Of a DNA stretch of 64,000 nucleotides, positions 11,656 to 22,934 are shown one piece after another (the stretch's first letter is position 1; each line of letters starts with the position of its first letter). Source of the DNA: Vombatus ursinus (taxonomy: Eukaryota > Chordata > Mammalia > Diprotodontia > Vombatidae); contig NW_020954569.1 of NCBI RefSeq assembly GCF_900497805.2, forward strand, positions 19,242,412-19,306,411, written 5' to 3'. Below the pieces are notes generated by a model. The model did no database searches, was not told the origin of the DNA, and was given only the letters and a program-made list of their open reading frames with translations. Made by a program: the position numbers and the translations under genes.

Positions 11656-11769
11656 TTGAATTTCTTATATTACAACTTGGCAATGGGGAATTAGAAACGC
11701 CATTTGAACCTCACCCATTTAAACTCTTGAAGATGATTCTCAGTGACTTAGGGTAATGGGATTGTTGGT
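11656..11769 (-). repeat. right arm of the 114-bp inverted repeat
   Basis: Reverse complement of 10041-10154 with one mismatch. The outer end reads GATTGTTGGT at 11760-11769. The HAL1 remnant starting near 11821 lies just outside. The overlapping frames at 11388-11651 (+) and 11402-11683 (-) are mutual antisense frames without family resemblance. Confidence 0.97.
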
Positions 11770-11820
11770 TAATCTACTCAAATAATTGTCCAGGATCATG
11801 AGTAAGCAGTGCAAAAAGAG

Positions 11821-12067
11821 TCAGTGAAATAGAGGACTGTCAAGCATTCCTGAGGAAAAGACCAGAGCTGAATAGAAAATTTGACTTTCCAATACAGGAC
11901 TCAAGTGGAACATGAAGAGGTAAACAGGAAAGAGAAATCATAAGAGATTTATTAAGGTAAGATTTATTACATTCCTGCATGGAAAGATGATGTTTGTAAC
12001 TCATGAAACCTTTGTCAGTATTAGGGTAGTTGGAGGGAAAAAATTATATGTATGTATATATATATAT

Positions 12068-12117
<50 letters not shown>

Positions 12118-12177
12118 GGATGGATGGATGGATGGATGGATGGATGGATAGACATAAAGATAGATAGATAGATAGAT

Positions 12178-12233
<56 letters not shown>

Positions 12234-13055
12234 GATAGATAGATAGATAGAGGGCACAGGGTGAGTTGAAGATGAAGAGTCATATCTGGAGAATAAAATT
12301 AAGGGGTGGGAGAGGATTATACTAGGAGAAGGAGAAAGGGAAAGGTAGAATGGGATAAATTATGTCACAAAAAAAGCAGAAAAGAAAATGCTCTTACAGT
12401 GGAGGGGAACTGGGGGAAGGTGAGAGGAAATGAGTGAATCTTATTCTCATAGGATTTAACTTAAGGAGGGTATAACATACACACTCAATTGGGTATGGAA
12501 ATCTGTCTTACCCTACAGGAAAATAGGAGGGGTAGGGGACAAGAGAGTAAGGGAATGATAGAGAGGAGGGCAGCTTGGGAAAGGGGGTAATCAGAGGCAA
12601 ATGCCTCTGAGGAGGGACAGGGTCAAAAGAAAGAACAGAATAAATGGGGGGGCAGGATAGGATTAAGGGAAATAGAGTTAATTTTTCACAGCATGTCTAC
12701 ATGGAAGTATTTTGAATAACTGCACATGTATGGCCTATATTGAGTTACTTGCCTTTTCCATGAGGGTAGGTGGGGTGGGAGGAAGGGAGAAAATTTGGAA
12801 CCCAAAGTTTAAAAAACACATGTTTTAAAAAAAATGTTTTCACATGCAACTGGGAAATAAGAAATATAGGAAATGGGGTACAGAAATCTATCCTGCCCTA
12901 AGGGGAAGGGGGGGGATAGCAGGGAAAGCAGACTAGGGGAAGGGGTCTTCAGAATGCATGCCATCTTGGGGTGGGAGGAGGGGCGAGATGGGGTGAAAAT
13001 TTGGAACTCAAAATCTTGTGGAAGTAAATGTTGAAAACTAAAAATAAAAAAAAAT
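11821..13055 (+). mobile_element. HAL1 (half-L1) retrotransposon, 5'-truncated
   Basis: Begins in the last codons of ORF1: the translation shows SEIEDCQAFL-, KRPELNRKFDF- and QDSSGT-like text, as in copies at 28977-31042 and 33168-34362. Next come a segment ending GTTGGAGGGAAAAAAT, an internal (GATA)n/(GGAT)n microsatellite, GAGGGCACAGGGTGAGTTGAAGATGAAG, and a long purine-rich 3' UTR with several GGGGAAGGGG blocks. It ends with AAAATTTGGAACTCAAAATC, GTTGAAAACTAAAAATAAA and an A-rich tail. HAL1 elements keep L1 ORF1 but lack ORF2 and move with L1 enzymes. No ORF2 is present. Confidence 0.85.
12045..12250 (+). repeat. (TA)n, (GATA)n and (GGAT)n compound microsatellite inside HAL1
   Basis: TATA run, then GATA, then about eight GGAT, then GATA again with small interruptions. 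It occupies the same internal HAL1 position as the GATA arrays at 29776-29876 and 33751-33836. The two minus-strand frames of Tyr-Leu-Ser-Ile repeats across it are artefacts. Confidence 0.97.
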
Positions 13056-14499
13056 TTTAAAAATGATGAAGTATAAATTTATCACTTTAGTGATCATTAT
13101 AACTGTGGGGGAAGAGCAGAACAGAAAATAAAATTAAACCAAAAATACATCTATCTCTACTTATGGCTGCAACTCTAATAGCCCCTTAGAGACTTAAGGC
13201 CTCAGAACTGAAAGATGTCCCAAAGGTCATAGTGATCATTGTATTCTTATCTAAGGGATGATTTAAAAGGTTTTTCTTTGTTTTGTTTTAAAATCTGTGA
13301 TGGGAAAACGAAGTGGCTGAAAGAATTGGTAGAATCATAGTTCAAGATGGATGAGTAAATGATAATATATAATTGAGAGAAAAGAGAACTTTTATTTGTC
13401 TTCTGCCTTCTATACCAAGGATCCTTGCACTAAAAAAAGACAATAAAATAGTTAAGGAGCAGTTGTTCCATTTGATAAATTATCTCTGAGTCGTGGCATA
13501 CTCATTTAAAAGAGAGAGAGAGAGTTGGAATAGATGAACCCTCATGTCCCTTCCAAGTTTAAATCTATACATGTCATATTTTTTCTATTCAAATCAAAAA
13601 TGAGGTCTAAATTAAATAAGAATACAGAAGAGAGCACCTAGTTATGTTTGATGTGTATAAGCCAGTAGGTCAGAAAAAGGAAATTTAAGGGCAATGTAAC
13701 ATAGAGGAAAAAAGAATAGTTCTCAACTTAAGAGTTAGAGAAATTGGGTTCAAATCCTTACTGTATCACTTATTACCTGTATGTCCATTGGCAAGTCACT
13801 TGGTCTCTGCTGATCTTAGGTCCTCATTTGTAAAATGAGGGAATTAGACTAGATGACATTTAAACCTCCTCACCTCTAATGTTATCATTTAATATTTTTG
13901 ATCAATGCAACTGTTGAGCTACACTATTAGCAATCTTTTCTTTTTTTAATTGGGGAGGAAAGATGCCAGGATAAAGAATAAACCAGATGCCCTGAAATAC
14001 CTCTATTGATGCTTAGAGACACAGGACTCTACTAAGCTGTAGAAAGCTATAGAATAAACTAAACTTCCCTGCTCAGCAGAGGAATTTCTAGTGAAACTTT
14101 AGAAATGAAGCAGAGATACTATTATAAACAGCCCTGGGAATTGCAGGGGCCCTGTAGCCTCCTCAGCAATTCCTGTGTTTCTTGAGTGAACTTTTCATTA
14201 TCCAAACCTGGCCAAGCTAAAGCCTCTTTTAACCCATTGCTGGGTATCTAAGCACAGCTCCTCAGAGAACAGTAGGTTTTTTACTATCAAAGTCCAGTTT
14301 ACATTTTGGAAAACAACTTGAAGCCTGTTCATTCCACCAGAAAGTGCCAATGTGAATAACTGCTGAACCCAACAGCAGGGGAAGGGAAGGATCTGAAAGA
14401 GAGGTCACTAGTGGCAAGACAGAGAGCATTGACAAAACTCTGCATGGGGATTAGGGTTACACTCTCTTGAAGAAGGGGCTAGTTTGACCCACAATGAGC
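13056..14499 (+). other. mostly unassigned sequence with two MIR/L2-like fragments
   Basis: A short MIR/L2 3' end, GAGTTGGAATAGATGAACCCTC then CCCTTCCAAGTTTAAATC, lies at about 13521-13565. A clearer MIR lies at about 13715-13890 (+): TTGGGTTCAAATCC, CACTTATTACCTGTATG, GGCAAGTCACTTGG and CTCATTTGTAAAATGAGG. The remaining 13906-14499 contains GC-richer unique sequence without a family or exon that I can identify. Confidence 0.6.
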
Positions 14500-14790
14500 A
14501 ACAACATGAAGGTCTTTGCATCCTATTCAGTCAACAGTAACTTTGTGTGATGATCAGCTATGATTGAATTAACTCTTCTCAGTAATACAATGTTTCAAGA
14601 CCATTCAAAAGACTCATGATGGAAACTGTTATCCACATCTAGACAAAGAATTGGTGGGAGTTGGAATACAGATGGAAGCATTCTATTTCCACTTTTTTAT
14701 GTTTTTTTTTCTTTTCTTCTGTTTCTTCAACAGTATACAAATGATTATAAGTATGTTTAAGTCTAGGTATTATTTCACACCAGACACAAA
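14500..14790 (+). mobile_element. L1 3' end/3' UTR fragment
   Basis: Follows the marsupial L1 3' UTR: TTGTGTGATGATCAGCTATGAT, CTCTTCTCAGTAATACAATG, ACTCATGATGGAAACTGTTATCCACATC, ATACAGATGGAAGCATTCTATTTCC. 5'-truncated copy with no ORF2 left. Confidence 0.8.
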
Positions 14791-14949
14791 CATAAGATTG
14801 GCCTAACATATAGCAAACAATGGATAATTGATAGACAGAGAGTCTGTGTATTCCTTGGGTGTCTCTGCAATTTCAGGAGGTCTGGAGAATGACCCATTGT
14901 ACACCAGATGGACACTCTCTGATGAAATAATATATCTCATGTCAAACGG

Positions 14950-15172
14950 GAGGGCAGGTAGATAGTGCAGTGTACAGAGTGTCCAACCTGGAGTTAGGAA
15001 GTTTTATCTTCTTCAGTGAAAATTTGTTCTCGGACAGTGTACCTGAGTTCCTCATCTGTAAAATGAAGCTGAAGAAGGAAATGGCAAACCACTCTAGCAT
15101 CGTTACCTAGAAAACCCCAAATGGGATCATGAAGAGACAGATATAACTGAAAAACATTTGAACAACAATACC
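14950..15172 (+). mobile_element. MAR1-like SINE (long, RTE-type tail)
   Basis: Head AGGGCAGGTAGATAGTGCAG, a degraded middle, then CCTCATCTGTAAAATGAAGC, AAATGGCAAACCACTCTAGC, AGAAAACCCCAAATGGGATC and the terminal GAACAACAATAC. The middle (about 15000-15045) is more altered than the ends. Confidence 0.88.
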
Positions 15173-15972
15173 AAATCTGATAGCTATAGGCTTTATCGTA
15201 TTGGAATAATACAATATACATCCCAATAAGTGCTATTTTTAAATGTATTTAGAAATAATTTAATAGAATTCAGCCCCATAATCATTTATTTTGGTGATTA
15301 GCTAACTAATGAAAGTACATACTGTCTTAACTGGATTGCATAAACCCAGTCGCGCCTATTAACTGATCAACTTTAGCCAGGAAACTTGAGAACAAGGTTT
15401 TACATTAACAACAAAATACTTTAACAAATGGAAACAGTTGCTTATTATAAGTGCAAATTGTTTCAGCCATTTGGGAAAATTGAAAACCCCAAGAATTCCA
15501 GGAATCTGCTTTGCAGCATACAATAACTAGTTTCTTTTACATGGCAAAAATAACTTTCAGGTGTTTAGAAAAATACCCATCATGTAGGGTGGCAATAAAC
15601 ATAAGTAGAGCAAATTAAGGGGTTGTTCCAAAGGATCTTTTAAAATCTAGATTAATCCCATAATCTCAGCATTTTTCCAGAGTTCTACCAACACACTTCA
15701 AGTATATTCACAGTGATTGACAAGGCAGTAAGTGTAGCCGCCCCCCAGGGGGGATGGGGTTGGACATGATTCCTACTGTGAGGAATGCTGCATTCAGATC
15801 AATAGCTGAAAGGCTGCGTAAGTGACAACCTCATATTACAGAGCAAAGACTAGTAGCTAATAGGCTCCCTGCTATTATTTTCTGCCTAAATTAACACCTC
15901 AATAGAAAAGAATTGCTTGAAGAAAGTTCATTCTGGACAAATATATTTGGATCTCTAAATCCTATTCCCTAT

Positions 15973-15974
<2 letters not shown>
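15173..15974. other. unassigned sequence
   Basis: No recognisable repeat or exon. It contains a GC-rich patch near 15740-15765 (CCGCCCCCCAGGGGGGATGGGG), a short imperfect palindrome of C and G runs. Confidence 0.55.

Positions 15975-16014
<40 letters not shown>
15975..16014. repeat. (CA)20 microsatellite
   Basis: Twenty uninterrupted CA units. Confidence 0.98.
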
Positions 16015-16016
<2 letters not shown>

Positions 16017-16435
16017 TGCTGACAGGATAAGAAATGAACTAAGGGAAACATTGTACAAAGTTTGCTCAAGCAAAAGGCACCCTAGTCGTAGATTTTGAAA
16101 GCATTATAATTGTTTCATTCTCTTGCTTTAAAAAAAAATCAGCTTCATCCCATGATGTGATTCCATCTAGTTATCATCATGTGATTATCAGTTCTATCAT
16201 ATACTACTTTGACCATTCATAGTATCAGATAAAAATATTTTTAAAAATGATAGACTGCTATTTTTAAAAAAATGAGCAAAAATAAATATATACTCTACTG
16301 TTTGACGTAAAGCCAACCTTCTAACCAGATACTCAGGGGAACAGTTCTACATAATGACAAAAATTAGCAGTGCATATTAAAATAGAAAAATAAAGGCAAA
16401 AATCACATATGTTTATACCTGTATATTTAATAATT
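16015..16435. other. unassigned AT-rich sequence
   Basis: No recognisable repeat or gene. Confidence 0.55.
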
Positions 16436-16850
16436 AAATTTAATAAATATTTCTTAAGTTCCTATAAGAATGGGAGATATAAAGCTAAAAGAGATAGACC
16501 CTCTGATTGCAATGAATTTACATTACACAGAGGGACAAAGTGTGGGAGGAGAGAAAGTATTTGCCATGTACACAGAAAAGTATGATGCAAGATTAAAGGT
16601 GGAGACATTCAAAGTAAAGAAAATATTCAGGCAAAGCATTTTAGTAACATTTGAGAAGGAAAAGAACAATTTAATCTAGGAGTGGAGATGACAGAATGAT
16701 GGATTTGGAGCAGAATCCATGGAGAAGGTGGCATTGAGCAGAGATCTGAAAGAAGAATGGCACAGAGATAGCAGAACTATTACTTCAGATTGCCTAAAAT
16801 TTGGAATGCAGGAAGAGGAGGTAAGGCTTAAAATGCCAGGCTAAATAGAA
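16436..16850 (-). mobile_element. L2/CR1-clade LINE fragment (minus)
   Basis: The plus text parallels the antisense L2-like unit at 61785: AATAAATATTTCTTAAGTTCC, AATGAATTTACATTACAC, then AAGGTGGCATTGAGCAGAGATCTGAAAG and GGAATGCAGGAAGAGG. The 69-residue plus frame (16470-16679) is antisense of it. Confidence 0.55.
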
Positions 16851-16987
16851 TGCTAATTTCAGATTTGGAATGGACATCAGGGGGTCTATAGCACAATTCA
16901 TACCTAAAAATCCACAGCAACTAGTCAAAGGATTAGAGATTTAAAGCTGTAAAACAAATATCTTTTTATCATACCTTCATATATTAT

Positions 16988-17125
16988 ACCCTCATACTTT
17001 CAGTCTGCTTGCCTGTTTTTATCTTGAAGCAGGGTTAGAAATCAGCATCCCGGCTTTTTCATGGCTGGTTTCACATATGCCTCGATAAGGCAAAAATGTC
17101 TTCCTTTGATGTAAGGCACTTGAAT
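16988..17125 (+). repeat. unidentified repeat, copy B
   Basis: Second copy of the repeat at 11311-11465, same strand. It shares CTGCTTGCCTGTTTTTATC then TTGAAGCAGG, CTTTTTCATGGCTGGTTTCA and CGATAAGGCAAAAA. It lies between an L2 fragment and an L2/MIR fragment, so the outer limits may hide in those. Confidence 0.8.
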
Positions 17126-17129
17126 CAAA

Positions 17130-17285
17130 GACTATCTAATCTAAGACATTCCTTTTGGAAACTGTACTGATGGAAATAAGAAATTTGTCCAAATCTACAT
17201 AATGGATGTTAGAGGTAGGATTTGAACTGAACTCTTCAGATTCCAAAACCAGGGATCTTTTTTTTACTGAATCATACTGCCTCTC
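17130..17285 (-). mobile_element. L2/MIR-type fragment (minus)
   Basis: Antisense L2/MIR phrases: CTATCTAATCTAAGACATTCC, GTTAGAGGTAGGATTTGAACTGAACTC and TTACTGAATCATACTGCCTC. Diverged. Confidence 0.55.
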
Positions 17286-17399
17286 AACCATTTAGTTCCT
17301 ACTAGAAACATTAAATGAGACAGTGCATTTCCTTTCAGATAACTCTAATTTTTAAGGACTTTTTTCTCCTTAAACCATTTCTAAATTTTTCTACTTAAA

Positions 17400-17775
17400 A
17401 TTGTCAATCAGTGACCCCAGTTCTGCTCTATGTGACCAGGAAGAAAAACTGTAATTTCTCTTTCCCAAGGCAGCCCTTCAAATGGCTGAAGATTTCTATC
17501 CTTCCTCCACAACCTCAAGCTCAAGTTGTCTCATTCCCAGTTCCTTTAATTTACATTATAACCCTAGTTATCCTCTTCTAAACATACTCCAGATTGTCTA
17601 GGTATTACTCAGAGTATGGTGCCCAGAAATGAATACAATTATTTTTGTATGACCTGATCAGGAAAGGGTATAGTTTAATTACTTTTCTTCTGAATTCTAT
17701 GCCTCTAAGTACAATTTTGGAGATAATTAGTTCCATTGCTATGTCCTGCTGTTGACTCAGGTTGATCAAGCAGTA
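17400..17775 (-). mobile_element. CR1/L3-like LINE fragment (minus)
   Basis: The plus strand reads ATCCTCTTCTAAACATACTCCAGATTGTCTA, then AGAGTATGGTGCCCAGAAATGAATACAATTA and TGACCTGATCAGGAAAGGGTA. Its reverse complement corresponds to the CR1 ORF2 C-terminus, where the family protein reads roughly LVRPHLEYCVQFWAP. Coding potential is gone. This is one of the oldest LINE pieces here. Confidence 0.7.
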
Positions 17776-18423
17776 CAAAAATTTTCAGAGCAATTGTCTA
17801 TGCAAAACTGAACTTATTAATTTGGTTTCATGAATACAAGTAAGAGTTTTAAAAGGTAGCATAGATGATGAAGTAATATCATTAGTAAATATACATTCAG
17901 CAAGTAGTATAGCATCCAAATGCCTAGAGGAGAAATTAAGGGAGTCACATGAATAAATAGACAGCCAAATTATACAAGTGATGGACCTCACACCCCCACC
18001 TTCCCCAGAACTAGATAAATCTAACCACAAAATAACAAGAAATAAGTTAAGGGGTGAATAGAATATTAGAAATGTTAGATATGATACACCTCTGGAGAAA
18101 ACTGAATGAGGATAAAAAGAAACATAGCTTTTTTCTCAGTAGCACATGGCACCTACACAAAAACTTACCATGTATTAGGGTATAAAACCTCACACTCCAA
18201 TGCAGAAAAACAGAAATATTAAATGCATCATTTTTAGAACACAATGCAATAAAAAATAAGCATAAAAAAGGGTCAATGAAAGATAAGCTAAAATATAATT
18301 GGGAATGAAATAATCTAAATTGAAAAAATGAATGGGTCAAACAACAAGTCATAGAAACAATCAATAACTTCATCAAAGAGAATGACAATAATGAGACAAC
18401 ATAGCAATACTTATGGGATGCTG

Positions 18424-18621
18424 CAAAAGTGGTTCTTAGGGGCAGCTTGGTGGCACAGTGGATAGAGCACCAGTCCTGAAGTCAGGAGGACCTGGGTTCA
18501 AATCCAGCCTCAGACCAAACACTTGGCACATACTACCTGTGTGACCTTGGGCAAATAACTAACTCCAATTGCCTCACTAAAAAAGAGAAAAAAGAAAAAA
18601 GAACAAAAGTGGTTCTTAGGG
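18424..18621 (+). mobile_element. WSINE1-like SINE inserted in L1, 18-bp target duplication
   Basis: The body starts near 18442 (GGCAGCTTGGTGGCACAGTGG) with GGGTTCAAATCCAGCCTCAG, GTGACCTTGGGCAAA and CTCCAATTGCCTCACTAAA, then an A/G tail. The direct repeat CAAAAGTGGTTCTTAGGG at 18424-18441 and 18604-18621 is perfect, and the L1 text continues unbroken once SINE plus one repeat are removed. It is therefore younger than the L1 host copy. Confidence 0.97.
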
Positions 18622-19594
18622 CAAATTTTATATCTTGCAATGTTTTCATGAATAAAATAGAGAAAGAGAAGATCAATAAAATTGACATGCAACTTGAAAA
18701 GCTAGAAAAACAAAAAAAATAATTAAAAACTAAATTAGAAATACTAAAAACCAAAAAAAGAGATAAATAAAATTGAAATTAAGAAAACTATTGAACTAAT
18801 AAACAAAAGTAAGAGCTGATTTTATGAAAAAACAATAAAATAGATAAACTTTTGATTAATTTGATTTAAAAAAAGAGAGGAGAAAACCAAATTATCAGTA
18901 TCAAAAATGAAAAGGGTGAATCAACCACCAATAAATAGGAAATTAAAACAATTAGAAGCAATTTTGCCCAACTGTATGCCAATAAATCTGACGATGTTAG
19001 TGAAATGGATTGATATGTATACAAAATAATTTGCCCAGATTAACAGAAGAGGAAATAAAATACTTAAATAACCCCATTTCAGAAAAAAAATTGAACAAGC
19101 CATCAATGAACTCCCTAAGAAAAAGATCTCCAGGGCCAGATGGAGTTGCAAGTAAATTCTATCAAACATTTTAAGAATGATTAATTCTAGTACTATATAA
19201 ACTATTTGAAAAAAATAGGTGAAGAAAGTATCCTACCAAATTCTTTTCTATGATATAAATATAGTGCTGATACCTAAACCGAGAAGAGACAAAACAGAGG
19301 AAGGAAATTATAGGCCAATTATACTAATCAATATGAATGCAAACATTTTAAATAAAATATGATTAAAGATATTGCAGTAACTTGTCATGGGAATAATATA
19401 CTCTGAACAGGTGGTATTTATATCAGTAATTCAAGTCTGGTTCAATATTAAGAAAAATATCAGCGTAATTGATCATATAAATAACAAAACTAACAGAAAA
19501 TATATGGTTATATCAATAGATTCAGAAAAAGCTTTCTAGAAAATACAGCACCCATTCCTGTTAAAACATAGGAATAAATGGAGTTTTCCTTAAA

Positions 19595-19969
19595 ATGATA
19601 AGCAGGATGTTTCTAAAACTATCAGCAAGCATTATATGTAATGGGGATAAGATAGAACAATTCCCGATAAGATCAGGGGTGAAACAAGGATGTCCATTAT
19701 CACCAGTTATTGCACTAGATATGTTAGCTTTAGCAATAATAGAAGAAAAGGAAATTGAAGGAATTATATCAAGCAATGAAGAAACAACACTATCACTCTT
19801 TTCAGATGATATGTTGGTGTACTTAGACAATCCTAGAGACACATCTAAAAAACTGCTTGAAAAAATTAACAACTTTAACAAAGTGACAGAATATAAAATA
19901 AACTTTTATAAGTCATCACCATTTCTATATATTACAAACAAAACCCAACAGCAAGAGATAGAAAGATAA
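19595..19969 (+). pseudogene. L1 ORF2 reverse transcriptase palm remnant
   Basis: A 124-residue open piece of ORF2. Residues 26-37 read RSGVKQGCPLSP, an RT palm motif, and residues 69-72 read FSDD in the place of the catalytic F-A-D-D box, so the alanine is replaced by serine while both aspartates remain. Then MLVYLDN and a KLLEKINNFNK-type helix follow. Both ends run into broken frame, and the start Met is internal, not a real start. It is not functional alone. Confidence 0.93.
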
Positions 19970-21850
19970 ATTCCATTTAAAATTACTGTACAATATAAAA
20001 TATTTCAGCATCTATCCACCAAGACAAAGCTAGGAACTATATGAAAACAATTACAAAATACTTTTCAGTCAAATAAAGTCAAATCTAAATAATTCAAAAA
20101 ATATCAATTGCTCAGAGGTAGGCTGAGCTAATATAATAAAAATGACAATTCTACCTAAATTAATTCACTTAGTGCCATACCAATCAAACAACCAAAAAAT
20201 AGTTTATAGAGCTAGAAAAAATGGTAACAAAATTCATCTGAAAGAACAAAAAGTCAAGAATACCAAGGGAGATTATGAAAAGGAATGCAAGGGAAGCCAT
20301 AGCCATACCAGACCTAAAACTGTATTATAAAGCAGCAATCATGAAAAGTACAGGGTAGCCTGTAGTCACAGACATAGTAGTAATGGCTAAAGTAATCTAG
20401 TTTTTGATATACCCAAAGACTACAGCTTATGGGACAATAACTCATTTTTTGACAGAAACTGCTAAGAAAATTGGAAAATAGTATGGCAGGATCTAGGCAC
20501 ACACCAACATATTACACCATATACTAAGATTAGCTTAAAATAGGTACATGATTTAGACATAAAGAATGATACCACGAGCAAATTAGGAGGCCAAAGAATA
20601 GTTTAGCTGTCAGATCTATGGAGAAAAAAAGAACTTATGACCAAACAAGAGACAGAGACCATTATGAAATGCAAAATGGATAATTTGATTACATTAAATT
20701 ATAAAAAGCTTTTGCACAAACAAAGCCATTTCAATCAAGAATAGAAGGAAGACAGAAAGTTGGGTTATACTTTTTATAGTCAGTGTCTCTAAGGAGGGCG
20801 CCATTTCTAAAATATGTAGAGAGCTGAGTCAAATTTATAAGAATACAAGTCACTCACAAGTTGATAAATGGTCTAAGGATAGGAACAGGTGGTTTTCAGA
20901 TGAAGAAATTAGAGTCATATGAAAGAATGCTCTAAATGATGATTAGAGAAATGAAAATTAAAACAACTCTGCAGTACTGTCTCACTTCTATCAATTGGCT
21001 AATATGACAAAAAAGGAAAATGATAAATGTTAGAGAAGATGTGGGAATATTGGAGCACCAATTCATTGTTGGTGGAATTGGTAACTGAACCAACCATTCT
21101 GGAGAGCAATTTGGAACTATACACAAGGGGCTATAAAACTGTGAATACCCATTGATCTAACAATACCACTACTAGGTCTTTATTACAAAGAGATCGTAAC
21201 AAAGGGAAAAGGATCTACACGTACAAAAATATTTGTAGCAGCTCTTTTAGTGGTGACAAAGAATTGCAAATCAATGGCATGCCTATCAACTGAAGAATGG
21301 CTGAACAAGTTGGGTAAATGAATGCAATGAAATATTATTGTTCTGTGAGAAATCATGAACAGGCCAATTTCAAATAAACCTGGAAAAACTTACATGAACT
21401 GATGCTGACTGAAGTGAAAGGAAACCGAAGGAAATTGTACACAGTAGCAGCAACATTATGTAATAACAAACTTTGATAATCTTAGCTCTTCTCAGCAATA
21501 CAATTATCTAAGACAATTCCCAAAAATTCATGATGGAAAATGCTATCCACATCCAGAACAAAAACTGGAACCTAAATACAGATCAAAGCATTCTATTTTC
21601 TCTTTTTTATTTTTTCTTTCCTATGGTTTTTCCCTTTTGTTCTGATTCTTCTTTCACAATGTGACTAATGTAGAAATATGATTGTAAATGTATAGCATGT
21701 ATCAGATTGCTTGCCATCTTGTGGAGAGGGGAAGTGAGGGAGATAGGGAGAAAAAATTTTGAACTCAAAATCTTAAAATAGTGAATTGTGATGAGTATCT
21801 TTACATGTAATCAGAAAAAAATACTATTTTGTGAGGGAAAAAAAGAAAAA

Positions 21851-22194
21851 AACTGCAAGAACAAAATCAAAACATTTAATATAAGAAGGAAAAGATGAAT
21901 ATAAACAATTTTTATTAAATGCATCTGATAAGAGTATGCTATCAATGTTATCAAGTGTATAGAAAATTAAGACATATGAGAGACACATATATATGTATAC
22001 ATACATATAAACATACACATACATGCACATGCACACACACATATAAATATCCAGGATTCACTGCACATAAGATAAGTGTTCAAGAAATATGACAATATAA
22101 ATAGCTTTTATAAGAAGAATAACATAGTATTAAATACCATACAAAATAGTTTTCCAAAACATGTAAGATAAAATAAATGACAATTTAAATCTCA
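21851..22194. other. unassigned sequence with TATG/CA microsatellite
   Basis: ATAT, ATAC and ACAC units lie at about 21985-22045. The rest has no recognisable family. Confidence 0.6.
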
Positions 22195-22830
22195 AGTTGG
22201 TAATATAATGCCATACACAGAAAATGGACAAAGATGCTAATAGGGAATCGATGTTGGAAGGACTAAAGAAAGTAAAGGCTCATCCATCTCAACTATCTTA
22301 ATGGAAGTATGAAAGTGCCTAGCTATTATGGAAAACAAACAAACAAACAAACAAACAAACAAAAAACCTTGTAATTACACTTTCAAAAAGGTGACAAAAT
22401 GTCCACAATCTTGGACCCTGAGATTCCACTCTAGGAATATGTTCAAAAAAGTATTATAGAGATAAAGAGCTCACATATACTAAAAAAATTCATAGTAGTA
22501 CTTTTCTGGTAACAAAGTCCTGGAAATTACATAGATGCCCTTCTATTGGAAAATGACATGAGCATTATTACATTTAAATTAATGAAATATTATTTCATCA
22601 TAAGGAAAAATGAGTAGGGAGATCAAAGGAACATGAAAAGTCATCTGATGCATAGGAAAAAAGGACAAAGAAAACAATATATGCACATTTATTTAAATTT
22701 TAAAGTGAGATAAAATGTATACTGCATATGTATGTTTACCCATGCTGGTCCAAGAAGAGAGTTGAATGAACTTTCTTCTCTTTAGTGTAGAAATGGTAAG
22801 CTATGGGTTTGAAAAATAACCTATACTGAC
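22195..22830 (+). mobile_element. old L1 fragment, ORF2 3' end
   Basis: A worn version of the L1 C-terminal coding end can be followed: GACCCTGAGATTCCACTCTAGG (for ACCCAGCAATACCACTACTAGG), TTCATAGTAGTACTTTTCTGGTAACAAAGTCCTGG, AGATGCCCTTCTATTGG, TTAATGAAATATTATTTCATCATAAGG. A secondary (AAAC)n run lies at about 22336-22364. Confidence 0.7.
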
Positions 22831-22892
22831 ATATTTGTTCTGTTTGTATTAGACTGTCTTATAAAAAAGACTTACTTGTTGTCTGAATGTGA

Positions 22893-22895
22893 AGG

Positions 22896-22933
<38 letters not shown>

Positions 22934-22934
22934 G
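22893..22934. repeat. (GATA)n microsatellite
   Basis: About ten GATA units. Unlike the HAL1-embedded arrays, the flanks here do not match HAL1. Confidence 0.95.

Larger units (their letters stand above)
17790..21850 (+). mobile_element. L1 retrotransposon, 5'-truncated within ORF2
   Basis: The order follows marsupial L1: end of the endonuclease domain (17800-18230), linker and reverse transcriptase (about 18230-20000), C-terminal region (20000-21450), 3' UTR (21450-21850). ORF1 and the start of ORF2 are absent. The frame is broken by stops and frameshifts, so only short readable pieces remain. A SINE inserted at 18442 interrupts it. It ends with TTGAACTCAAAATCTTAAAATAGTG and an A-rich stretch. 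Confidence 0.96.

Noticed and set aside
10041-11769. A classical DNA transposon with 114-bp terminal inverted repeats
   Set aside because: No TA or 8-bp target duplication at the outer ends, no transposase-like frame, and old MIR and L2 pieces inside near-identical arms fit poorly with a simple transposon. Kept open only as one possibility.
12021-12283. Two minus-strand frames of Tyr-Leu-Ser-Ile repeats resembling a membrane protein
   Set aside because: They are translations of the GATA/GGAT microsatellite within HAL1.
18047-18388. 113-residue minus-strand frame with hydrophobic runs
   Set aside because: It is antisense to L1 ORF2 endonuclease-end sequence; A-rich L1 gives Phe/Leu-rich antisense frames.
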